NCBI GenBank assembly: GCA_012934845.2
Contig: WNNJ02000950.1
Coordinates: 1-64,000, forward strand
Direction: 5' to 3'
DNA: 64,000 nucleotides
Source of the DNA: Pomphorhynchus laevis
Taxonomy: Eukaryota > Acanthocephala > Palaeacanthocephala > Echinorhynchida > Pomphorhynchidae
Positions 33,605 to 44,000 of this stretch are shown here, piece by piece (position 1 is the first letter of the stretch; every line of letters starts with the position of its first letter). The notes beneath the pieces are model-generated. The model saw nothing but the letters and a program-made list of their open reading frames with translations, searched no databases and was not told the DNA's origin. Made by a program: the position numbers and the translations under genes.

Positions 33605-34510
33605 GTTTTGTTCTAGATTGTCAAATAAAGCCACTTTTAGTTTACGTCAAATACTTCCCTCCAAGATCTATTCCACCTTCTTCCTCTTTCGTCTGATGAA
33701 GTCTCTTCTTCGATTCTGCTGTCATTACCTAATAAAACCTCTCTTTCTGACCCAATTCCTACTCACTTGCTTAAAAATATCTGCTCCTATATCTTACCCT
33801 TCCTAACCACATTGTTCAACTCGTCCATCCGTAGCCGTACATTTCCTTCCATCTAGAAATGCGCCACTGTTCGTCCTCTCATCAAAAAGCAATCTCTCGA
33901 CTCCTCACTACCATCTTCGTACCGTCCTATCTCACTTCTCCCAACCCTCTCTAAACTCCATGAACGTCTCATTCTTAAGCAAGTTACTACATATCTCATC
34001 ATGGTTCTCTTCATATCTATCAAACCGTACATTTCGCGTCTATTCTAACTCTTTTCTCTCCCATCCTTCGTCCATCCCGTCCGGTGTTCCACAAGGCTCC
34101 GTATTAGGCCCTATGCTTTACTTTCTTCTTCTCGGAGATTTGTATTCGATTTCTCATAAATTTAACTTCCATGTTATGCAATATGCTGATGACATTCTTA
34201 TCTATGTTCATGTACCTGTTTATCATATTCACGATCTTAGTGTTTCTGCTTCCGACTGTCTTGTCTCAATTTCTAATCATCTTTCTTCCATTCGCCTTTC
34301 TCTGAATCCTGATAAATCCAAAATTATGTGGATCCTACCTCGACGCCTCAGCTTAGAACCTTCATCCGTATCATTAAATTCTACAATTCTATCTATCGTT
34401 GATAATCTCGTTTTCCTAGGCTTCAATTTCGACAACCGACTTCCACTTAAACCTTTCGTTAGTGATACAGTACGCTCATCTACCTTGATACTCCGCAACC
34501 TCCGTTGCGG
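33605..34510 (+). mobile_element. CR1-like LINE fragment (RT), + strand
   Basis: Pieces in order: DLFHLLPLSSDEVSSSI, then SLSDPIPTHLLKN near 33750, a SYRPISLLPTLSKLHERL box near 33920, and the frame at 33960-34529. That frame has FSSYLSNRTFRVY, SGVPQGSVLGPMLYFLLLGD and MQYADDILIYVHV (the YADD box at about 34180-34190), then LNPDKSKIMWIL. One stop splits the front part. It is cut off after the thumb at a small palindrome. Confidence 0.82.
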
Positions 34511-34524
34511 AGTATCAAGGTTGT
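34478..34524. repeat. Short palindrome at LINE break point
   Basis: TTGATACTCCGCAACC is followed after a few bases by GGTTGCGGAGTATCAA read inverted, so the LINE sequence folds back on itself for about 16 bp and then ends. This suggests a fold-back or template-switch end to the insertion. Confidence 0.75.
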
Positions 34525-34529
34525 GCTAG

Positions 34530-36655
34530 ATAACCACTGCAACATAGTTAATATTGTCAAGTCCTTAATTAAAATCAAGTTCTTTACAATTTTTTTATGA
34601 AAATCATGTCACTTATGAAATTAATAAAAAGTACTAATCAAGTCCTTTATGAAAATCAAGTCCTTTCTGTCAGTGTAATGAGAATCAAAAACGAGCAAAA
34701 CATATATTATAGGAAACATCAACTTATGGCTTTGTGTGACTATCCGTCAATTACTTAATGACCATATTTGTTTGTTCAAGATTACATCGTGAACTGATTT
34801 ATGCTTAATATGAGTTTTAAATATTGTGGACACGTGTCTTTTAGCTACTAATTTGGCTTTTTCTTAAGCTTGAAATCGTGCATGTCATCGTTTTGATGTA
34901 GAGAGAAGGCTAAACTATATGAATAATTAAATGTCGACTTTTTAGCGCGGGAAAGGCACATATTATTCACACAAGTAGGTGAAGATATTTATTATATTGT
35001 TACCTTACTTAAATGATCTTGCCAAGCTCCGATAACTAAGCATTGTGAAGCTTGGTATTGCGGATATAACAAGTTATTATCTCTATCATATATATTACTT
35101 TTCTACATTCGAGAGAATAGAGCACATTCGCATGTGTTCTATGTAATTCAATGGAATTAAATACAATTGGGAAAAATTTCAATACATTGTATTACTTAAA
35201 AGTTAAACGCTATTCGTACCCATTCGTATTCTACTAGCCTCGTTCGAATAACTATATTATATTCGATTAAAAAACTTTGTAAAGTTCAATTTTAAAGTCA
35301 AATTTACTTTTGCTAACTGATAGTTTCATCGGAATTTAAAAAGACAATAAAAATATATTTTTGTGTGAGTTTTATGTCCTGATGATTAGAGAAGTTAGTT
35401 ACTGGAAAATTGGGACTGCCGGTCTCATTAATAATTTATATTCGAATTTGCTTGTCATACGTTGAAATGTGTGTTCTGGGACTGGCATCAAATGCATTGT
35501 GATCTGAACTGTATTGATTAAAATGTAAATACGAAAATGTTTTGTTCAAATGCTATTTATGCCGAAATTAGCGGCTTATTTGTACTTCTTTGTTTTATAG
35601 ATATTATAATCACTTGTCGGTATGAAGATTGTGAGCCTTTTACAAAAGTCCAGATCTGCCAATTCTGTAAGTGCATGCAATCCTATTAAAAATATCTAGA
35701 AACTTACCAGCTTGATTACATTACTGATAAACTTGCCATTTTAATTATTTGCTTTTAAGATAAATTTTTATTATAAACAGACTGCAACGCTCAAAATAGA
35801 GCGTTGCGTTCTATTTTGCTACTGATTTGATTTAAATTATACCAATATTTAATTTACGTTATTTACGAATACGACAATTTTGATATCTAATTGAAGAATG
35901 AAGAGAATATATTCAACTATTGTTGAAAAATCAAAATGATTTTGTTATTCAGACAGTTTTTCCATATTAAAATTGATATAGTTTCTGAAGCTTATTTTCT
36001 TGGCACTTCATAAAATTCACCTTTCAAATTTACCATCGTTATATTTTGTGCTCAATTTTATAACCATAATATATAAGATAAATCCAGTGAATCTACTGCC
36101 TGTAAGGTTAAATGATTGAAATATAATAGGAAAACTAAGTTGATAACTATTTCGTCAACATCCACATGTTTTACATTCGATACTCGCTTATCAAATTCCA
36201 TATTTGATAAGATATTTAATAAGCAAACATATTTTACTCGACTCCTCTATTTTAAAAAATAACTGAATTAAGCAATCACGTTTATTAATAATTTAAGCAG
36301 CTCCGTTTCGATAATACTTTTTCCTAATGCCACTTAGTTCAATATTTCATCCATATTTTTACATTCATTTTTAAATTTTAACACAGAAATTAAAGGCAAA
36401 TATTTAGCAACCTTTATCATTTGTCATACAGATAGAACTTAATCTTGTGCTATAACGGTTAGTCAAAAAACATTTTGTGGTTTCTTATTAATCTACCAGT
36501 GACGCGGCGATGTTAACCATATATATGCCCTATTCTCTTTACGTTTATTCCTTGAGATTTTTCTTTTATAATAGAAAAATCATATAGTTGGCTTGGTTCC
36601 CTAAGCCAACTTTCCATATCCTCGTCAAATTGTCTTCTTGCTTGATCAGAACATA
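34530..36655. other. Long AT-rich stretch without a gene
   Basis: No exon, RNA gene or element recognised on either strand. A short inverted CGCTCTATTTTG-type repeat lies near 35790-35815. Confidence 0.5.
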
Positions 36656-36659
36656 TAAT

Positions 36660-37450
36660 TTATTTGCAAATGTCCCTCAATCCTACCAAATCTAATGTGT
36701 TATGGATTTTACCATCCTCCATTTATGTATCTCCTCCTTCTCTGTATCTTCAGACCACAATTATTCTTGCTGTAGATAAACTAGTATTTCTAGGTGCTCT
36801 CTTCGACAATAATTTTCATCTCGAGCCTTCTTTCGTGATAAAACAAGATCTTCAAATATTCTTCTCCGTGATATTCGTCTCTTCAGAAATTCTCTAGACT
36901 TTAGTTTATGTAAATCTCTTATATCCTCCCATATTTCCCCTCGTATTGATTACCGTCTTAGTCTTCTTGTCTTATCTTCAAAGTCATTCTTTAAACATAT
37001 TCAGCGGCTCATCGTCAACACTGTTGTGTGCATCCTCTTCCGACTTCGTAAATACGATGATATCTCCTCCTATTTATCAAAACTTGGATGGCTAATTATT
37101 AAACACCGCGTTCGTTTTTGTCTGCTTTGTCTAACTTATCGTCTTCTCCATTGTAATTCTCCTGATCTCAAGTTGCCAATTCTAAGTGAACCTCACTATA
37201 TTTTTGCTCACCTACGTTCCTGTGTTTCTTTCTGCTACACGTACCTCTTCACTCAACCAATTTTGGCCGTCGATCTCTACATATCGCATGCCTCTACTTT
37301 AGAATTATCTACTTGATCACCTGCGATCTTTATCCTCACTCTTTTCTTCAAAAAGCAACTATGTTCAATCCTTCTAAACGAATAACTGTTTTCAATCTGT
37401 TTCGCTTTTGTGGGCTTGTAAGCACACAGTCTGTGTGCATTTGCCACATT
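36660..37450 (+). mobile_element. CR1-like LINE fragment (RT end to 3' terminus)
   Basis: Frame 36664-36897 reads SLNPTKSNVLWILPSS and VDKLVFLGALFD. This covers the same thumb region as the end of the copy at 33605-34510, so it is a second copy of that family and not its continuation. The C-terminal part (37026-37316) has RLRKYDDISSYLSKLGWL. The element ends with the terminal module at 37408-37447 (GGGCTTGTAAGC and GCATTTGCCAC). Several frame breaks. Confidence 0.78.
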
Positions 37451-37589
37451 AAAAAACTTTCCTATCCTTTAGATTATATATGATTGCTCTTAATGCAAAG
37501 TCCTTTCAGACTGTTGTGACTTAGAATCTACGATAGATGATAATTATAACAGTACATATACTGTGCCGTCTGCTGATACTTTTTTGTGA

Positions 37590-38830
37590 ATATTGTTTTT
37601 AATTTCATTTGTTTCTGTAAAAAAATTTGACAACAAATTATGTATACAAAGGAACTGTGTCGCGATGGACTCCCTATTAAGGCTGACTCTAGTAGACTTA
37701 TTCATGAGGAAGGTGAAAGCAAATGTATATTCGCGCATAAAAGGATTGATATACTGGTGTATATATGTGGATTATGTGTTTATGTGCATCGATGGACAAC
37801 TTAATGCCCATGAGAACGTGTTGGATATGTTAAACGACTTAGATGCGAGAATTACATGGAGCATATGTGTGGAACACAATGGTGTTATTTCCTTCTTTGA
37901 AGTACAGCGCATATATCACAATTATACGACTACGACAAGGGTATACCGAATAAAGTGTCATCAACATTATCACACCGTGAACTTATACTTGTCCATGGAA
38001 AGATAACATGTCGGCTGCTCGCTCATTATTCCTGCGAATGCCTAGATATTGCCTAAAAAAGATGACCGTAAAAATGAATATAATATAATAGTGCAATCGC
38101 TTTGGACTCGAATTACATAATGTGGGCAATTAAAAGTTCCCATAATGTAGCAATAATGAGTTACAAAAGGGGATCTGTCTGCTACTCTAGGCCTGAAACA
38201 CGATATGTAAATTTCCCCTTCTAGAACGACCACGCTTTCGACCTTCTCCATAGTGTTATTGGTAAGGCATACAGAAGCACTGGTTCACATAGTACTGAAT
38301 TTTGTAAATGATGCCCAGTATTTCTGGGTTATGCAAACCTGTAAATTTCTGGGTTATGCAAACATAAATATGTAAAATTTGGAGGAATCTACAGTATTCC
38401 ATGTAATGATTGTGGTTCCAGTTACATTGGTCAAACAGGCGAAGAGCTCGCTGTTCGGTTATTAGGGCATAAATACGCAATACGGCTAGAACAAACCAGC
38501 TTCGCCGTGCGAAACCATTTTGTTGCTCATGGACACGATATAAATTTTTCCGGTGCAGAGATTATAGCTCACAAAAGTGATAAGACTATAAGGAAAATTA
38601 ATGAGGGAATTATCTTACGATATCACAATCCTGCCAATAATTTTGAGGATAATAAACCAGATGTTCCAACGTATCTAACAACTAACGGCAAGTTTATTTT
38701 TTTCGGACTATGTGACAGTTGCTTTCTTTTAGATCATTGTTCGCTATATATTTTTGATTGTAATGTGTGCATGTTATGTTCATGATGATGATCGCAGTAG
38801 TGATCGAAAACTTGTAACGATCAATTTTAC
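37590..38830 (+). mobile_element. Decayed Penelope-like element with hammerhead
   Basis: The RT frame at 37593-38006 has NCVAMDSLLRLTLVDLFM, the equivalent of the G.AMGSPLGP..AD.FM box, then YVDYVFMCIDGQ, in the place of the R.VDD box. The GIY-YIG part lies at about 38380-38720: IPCNDCGSSYIGQTGEELAV and AVRNHFVAHGHDINF. A hammerhead core follows at 38782-38815. Broken fossil. Confidence 0.75.
38782..38815 (+). ncRNA. Hammerhead-like core behind the PLE
   Basis: ATGATGA, then the 6-bp stem II GATCGC-AGTA-GTGATC, then GAAAA. The order is that of a normal hammerhead, and the place (just after the endonuclease) is where PLE hammerheads are known to lie. The first core base reads A in place of C. 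Confidence 0.55.
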
Positions 38831-39129
38831 GTTGACTTCTTTCGATTTCAATTAAAAAACAACGGAGTTTACTTATATAATAATTTATTTTGTGATAATC
38901 TGAACTTTTGAATTCTTTTGTGTGCTTTTCATGTATATAACTTGTCAAAATGTTGTGAAAACTGTTTGTGAAAAATTGTGTTTTATCGAGTTTAAATTTA
39001 ACAACTTTACTAGAGCAGGTAAAAAGAGAAATTTATTTTCTATCGACGTATTTTTCTCAAGAATTGGTTTATAAAATTGTAAGTATTTATTATAACCAAG
39101 ACAATTTTTTTTTAATTTTTTATCCCTTG

Positions 39130-39310
39130 TAATAGTTTTACAAATATATGAATCTAAGAATCGCCTATCGGGGTTTCTTAAAAACTGCAAATGAAAATTT
39201 TACATTTGTTCATGGCACTGAATTTTCTACTTACTATTGTCAACTGTCAAATATGTTCAAAGCATGAAGAAAATTGCAAGAGAAGTCCTCCAGCAGAGTA
39301 TATATAATAG
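39130..39310 (+). pseudogene. Degenerate copy of STOML2 exon 2 (+ strand)
   Basis: The part near 39215-39305 repeats the exon 2 sequence (ACTGAATTTTCTACT, AAATATGTTCAAAGCATGAA) with base losses that ruin the frame. It stops at CAGCAGAG, after which comes the hammerhead array. The upstream part, with AATCGCCTATCGGGGTTTC, is shared with 40590-40620. Confidence 0.8.
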
Positions 39311-39585
39311 TCTATATATAATAGTCAAGTCTAACAAGCAACACCATTGTGTATAAATGCCGTATTTCGAAAGAAATCCTGGACCGTAGTCTACTCAGCA
39401 CATCCGTGCACTATTATTATACATGGCGTATCCATTAAGAATCCAACGATTGCAGCGACAATTCAGCAACAACCTCTGCCTAGTGTTTAAGGATGGTCCG
39501 CATAGCAATTCGATCTGGTAAAGATCGTAAGCCTCATACAATTAAGCAAAGTGTGGGAAGTGCCTTTATTCACAATGTCACACAG

Positions 39586-39660
39586 GCAATCGAAATGGCC
39601 AGTGAGTACTTCATTCTACTGATGAGTGTTGCCGGGTACTCATTGGTCGTCAGAAATGAC
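39586..39660 (+). ncRNA. Hammerhead-like module, permuted order
   Basis: CGAAAT (39591-39596), CTGATGAG (39619-39626), and a GTC that is not followed by TAG. Two departures from the best copy. Confidence 0.5.
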
Positions 39661-39944
39661 ATGGTGACTGAAAGTCGTGAATCAAAGTCCAGTCTAACAA
39701 GCAACACCATTTTGTATAACTTCGGTATTTCGAAAGAAATCTTAGACCGTTGCCTACTCAGCATATCCGTGCACTACTATTATACATGCAGTATCCATTA
39801 TCGATCCAACGAGTGCAGCGACAATTCAGCAACAACCTCTGCCTAGTGTTTAAGGATGGTCCGCACATCAATTCGATCTGGTAAAGAGCGTAAGCCTCAG
39901 ACAATTAAGCAAAGTGTCGAAAACGCGTTTATTCACAATGTCAC

Positions 39945-40025
39945 ACAGGCAACTGAAACGGCCAGTGAGTACTTCATTCTACTGATGAGTGTTGCCGGGT
40001 ACTCATTGGTCGTCTAGAAGTGACA
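39945..40025 (+). ncRNA. Hammerhead-like module, permuted order
   Basis: TGAAAC near 39954, CTGATGAG (39982-39989), GTCTAGAAG near 40012. The arms are as in the copy at 13825-13902. Confidence 0.5.
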
Positions 40026-40139
40026 TGGTGACTGAAAGTCGTGAATCAAAGTCCAGTCTAACAAGCAACACCATTATATATATAATTTTATTACAGATAG
40101 TGTAAAACTGTGCTCCGGGAGCTAATAAGCTTCAGTTTC

Positions 40140-40466
40140 ATAATTGTAAATGTTGCCAAAAACCGGAGTTCGATTACATGCAGAGCAGACTTCCTTATCA
40201 CTCCTAGACGAGCTGATGGTAGCTGGCAGCACTCATCAGTAGGGTGAACTACCATCAGTCGTTTCGGCTGCCTTGTGATATATTGAGAAGGCATCTCCGA
40301 GAATTCTCAGAGATGCCTTTTCAATATATCACAAGGCAGCCGAAACGACTGATGGTAGTTCACCCTACTGATGAGTGCTGCCGGCTACCATCAGATCGTC
40401 TAGGAGTGATAAGGAAGTCTGCTCTGCATGTAATCGAACTCCGGTTTTTGGCAACATCTACAATTA
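40140..40466. repeat. Near-perfect palindrome of two hammerhead-like units
   Basis: Arms of about 160 bp are centred on the GAATTC at 40301-40306. Each arm holds one hammerhead-like module (40199-40272 minus, 40334-40411 plus) of a family different from the tandem arrays, and ends at AACCGGAGTTCGAT-type sequence. Confidence 0.9.
40334..40411 (+). ncRNA. Hammerhead-like module, permuted order (second family)
   Basis: GGCAGC before CGAAAC (40341-40346) pairs with GCUGCC after CUGAUGAG (40368-40375). GACUGAUGGUAG pairs with CUACCAUCAGAUC (one bulge) before GUC. CCUA pairs with UAGG. The stem sequences differ from the 13.8 kb family but pair just as well. The opposed twin is at 40199-40272 on the minus strand. 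Confidence 0.65.
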
Positions 40467-40620
40467 TATATACTCTGCTGGGGTACTTCTATTGCAATTT
40501 CCTTCATGGTTTGAACAAATTTGACAGTGTCGCCAGTCGGGAGTAGAAAATTCAGTCCCTGGAATAAATGTAAAATATTCATTTGCTATGTATAAGAAAC
40601 CCCGATAGGCGATTATTAGA
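40466..40620 (-). pseudogene. Inverted copy of STOML2 exon 2
   Basis: The minus frame at 40400-40582 reads GLNFLLPTGDTVKFVQTMKE and IAIEVPQQS, almost the true exon 2 protein, including its TTCCAG-type splice-site side. It breaks off at CAGCAGAG exactly as the copy at 39130-39310 does. This copy is better preserved than that one, but it lies on the wrong strand for the gene. Confidence 0.85.
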
Positions 40621-40863
40621 TGGATATATAAATAAACATATTGATATGTATGAATATTGAAACATATCAATATTCAGGCACAACTTTTGATGTGTTTTTT
40701 CAGACATTAAATTCATTTTAAACTATATAGAATGTATTCATTTTCTATCTTAAACAATGCCTCAGCTAAATTTCTTTCGAGTTATCTATTTTACTGCTTA
40801 ATTATGTCATTGTAACGTAGACATAATTTCAAGTTTAAACTGCACTTATTCTTCTTTTTGTAG

Positions 40864-41022
40864 TTGATACTGAACAGGTATGTAAATGGACAGATGAATT
40901 TCTTCACTCAGCAAGTACGCTACAGAAGTAATCTACCTTACAATACAATAATAGAATTTGTCCCACAACAAGAAGCTTGGGTAATCGAAAGAATGGGGAA
41001 ATTTCACAAAATTCTAAATCCG
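40864..41022 (+). CDS. STOML2: STOML2 exon a
   Basis: Begins after TTCTTCTTTTTGTAG and ends at CCG before GTAAGA. Encodes LNRYVNGQMNFFTQQVRYRS (targeting-type, basic, no acids) and the start of the SPFH domain. Confidence 0.9.
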
Positions 41023-44000
41023 GTAAGAATTAATTTTTTTCCTAAATCTTGTGGCATATGAATATTTTACATTTTTTCCAGGGACTGAATTTTCTACTCC
41101 CTATTGTCGACACTGTCAAATATGTTCAAAGCATGAAGGAAATTGCAATAGAAGTTCCCCAGCAGAGTGCAATTACAAAAGGTATAAAACCAAAGATTTG
41201 TACACTCTATATAATTTTCTTCGCAAAGCTATAAAATTACAAAATTCATACACACGTTATATATGACAGATATATCAATACGGCAAAATATGTAGCACTT
41301 AACAAAAGTTAACATTACATTCTTATTTGATAGTTACTGAAAATACACGAGAGTACGTTGCTGTCAGAGTTCGTAACAATTGCGCACTCTCAAAGTGGGT
41401 TAAAATTTATTACTCAAATTAGAATTAAGTCGCCTTTATTAATTAAGCTGATTATTACATTTTATGAATTAATTATTCATTTATTAAGTAACAATTATAA
41501 GCAGCTTAGAATTTATTTCCATATTTCCTGTGTTAGATTACTAGAGTAACACACTTATATTCTTTTATGAGCTCTTAGTAGACATCATCAGTATATCAGC
41601 CTTGACCATATGTAGACTATTTTTTGCTTACTAGTAGATGCATTGAACATATACAAATCTGAGGTAATACTTACCAAAATGTGGATATTGGACAACAAAG
41701 TCTCCTTAAATAAATCACCTTATTTGAATTATTTTATTCTAACTCGGCGGTTATTTCAGATTGCTTACTTCATCCTTTTTTAACATTATACACGAAAGTG
41801 TCGAAAGAGGAAGTTACTCAAGTAATGCAGTGATTTTCTCCAGTTATATCCTGGAGAAAATAAACATGCTTTACACATAAAGAGGTGAAAGTGCTTTGCT
41901 TACTGAATACTAGCATTATTTATACGCTTTTCATAAATTATCATCACCACTTATTTGAATTATGAATTAATTAGTACACCGCTTTTGCCAGATTTTCCGC
42001 TTGCGAATTCCGAGAATCTGTGCATTATTGGTGCAGTTTGTATATGTATATTATTATGATATTACTTTTTATATTATGATATTATATACACTAACAATGG
42101 CTTCCCACAAAGCATTATAAATCAATATCATCACTTATTAATACAACAGTAACGTAGTAAGATAAATTGCATTATTGGTAACTCGCATGAAGATACATGT
42201 GTCGTCAATGATTATGCAACCGATCGAGGAAGAAAACGAAAGCTGACATCGTTATTTCAAAATTATTTATTATTTATAATGCATCATTTTTCGTTTCCAA
42301 CTTTCTATTTTATATTAACTGACATTTTGCAAATTATTTATCTGTTAATATGTGTGTTAGCGACTTTGCTAAAAAGCACAAATTAAATGCCTACTTATTG
42401 TATACTTTTTATAAATTGAAATTAAAGATAAATAACTATTATTAAATAATTATATGAGATTTTATACAATTTATATTTATATAATGATAAAATTTATTAT
42501 TAAAATTTAAAATAAAAATCAATTTTGTGAATTGACTAATAAATAATATGCGATTTATTCGCATAATTAGAAGTCATTAGGAGGAACTGCTATGTTATCA
42601 GGTTCCGGCCGCTATCTTGTAGGGGCCGAAACATGTTGGTCGAGTTATCAGGTCTCGACCAACATAACAGGGGGCCAACTACATGCTAATGACATTTCCT
42701 CTGATAAAATTCGATTATCTAGTGTATCTAATTCTAATACAAAATTATTGAATTTTCGATTAAATTTTATCCTGATGTAAAATTTTATCCTGATGATGAT
42801 AGCAGTTGGCTATCAAAAATTCGATATTAAAAATAAAAAAAATTCTATTTCACTCTCTCCATCAATAAATAATAGAAACCAATAAGTGAATAGTCAATTT
42901 ATAATATAATTTTAATAAATTGAAATTTTTTAAAAGTAGGGACATCTATACTTAAAGAAATAAAGGGTGTTCCAATGGGTGGTAATAGTAGCCCAATTAT
43001 AGCTGACTTATTTTTAAACTTTATAGAATATGAATTTGTTCATAACTGTTTAAAAAATTAATCTAAATTATATAAAGATATGAAATATATGCTTCGATAC
43101 ATTGATGACGTGTATTTAACTCTAATAATTTTTATAATTTATATTATTTATCAGGTGTATATAATTGTCATTAGATTGTAAATGAAGCAAAGAGACAATT
43201 ATTTATTTCACAATTTATATTCAATATTTCGGTACCACGTATACACATCATTCTTCGTCTTTTTCTTTAGCATTTCTCCCGTGTAGGGACGGAGTCCACT
43301 GCTTTTTAAAATTGTCTCCATTTGGTTTTATCGAGGGCATCTTTGGTTTTCAGACTATGTCTCATCAAATCCTGACGTATTACGTCTGTCCATTGCAATT
43401 TGGGTCTTCCTATCTATCGTTTTCCATCCACTGTCACGGTGTTGTTCTTATTTGATGGCTAGTGTTCGTTTGCTCGGATAATGTGGCCGTACCATTGTAG
43501 TCGCTTTTCGCGAAGTTTCTCTATTATTGACACCAAGCAAAACTGGTTCATAATTTTTTCTTTCCGGGCATGATCTTTTAGAATTTTTCCTGCTGTCCAT
43601 CGAAACATTTTTGTCTCCATTGCGACCACTACGCGTTCTCCATATTTTTGGATATCGGTTAACATTCAGCTCCATAGAGTGCGACGGGGCGTATTACAGT
43701 TTTGTAAATTTTCGACTTTAGTCGGTCTTTTATCTTCGGATCGCAAAAAAAAACTGTAATTGACCGCAACTTCATCCAGGCTGCATTTATTCGAGAGGAG
43801 GCTCCTGCATGTAAGTTACCGTCGCCGTTATGATTGAGCCAGGTATATGAACGCATTTGTTCGGTGCAGCGTATGCTTTTCAAACTGAGAGTGGCTGATC
43901 ATCATCCATATTTGTGGACAGGTATTCTATTTTACGCGCATCATGCGTAGACTGAACTGTTTGAGTCGATTTCCCCAACTATTTATTCACATTGTGCACC

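Larger units (their letters stand above)
39311..40080 (+). repeat. Hammerhead-bearing tandem repeat (2 units)
   Basis: Same family as 13291-14345: AGGATCCAACG-like landmark, AATTCGATCTGGTAAAGA, CACACAGGCAA core and CTGATGAG. One unit is complete and the second nearly so. Confidence 0.85.

Noticed and set aside
39493-39846. 117-codon frame across the hammerhead array
   Set aside because: The frame runs through a repeat unit that is not open in sister units, so it is not a conserved gene.
40091-40546. Two similar 67-100 codon frames (SQYITRQPKRLMVVHPTDEC type)
   Set aside because: Their likeness comes from the DNA palindrome; the sequence is ribozyme repeat, not protein.
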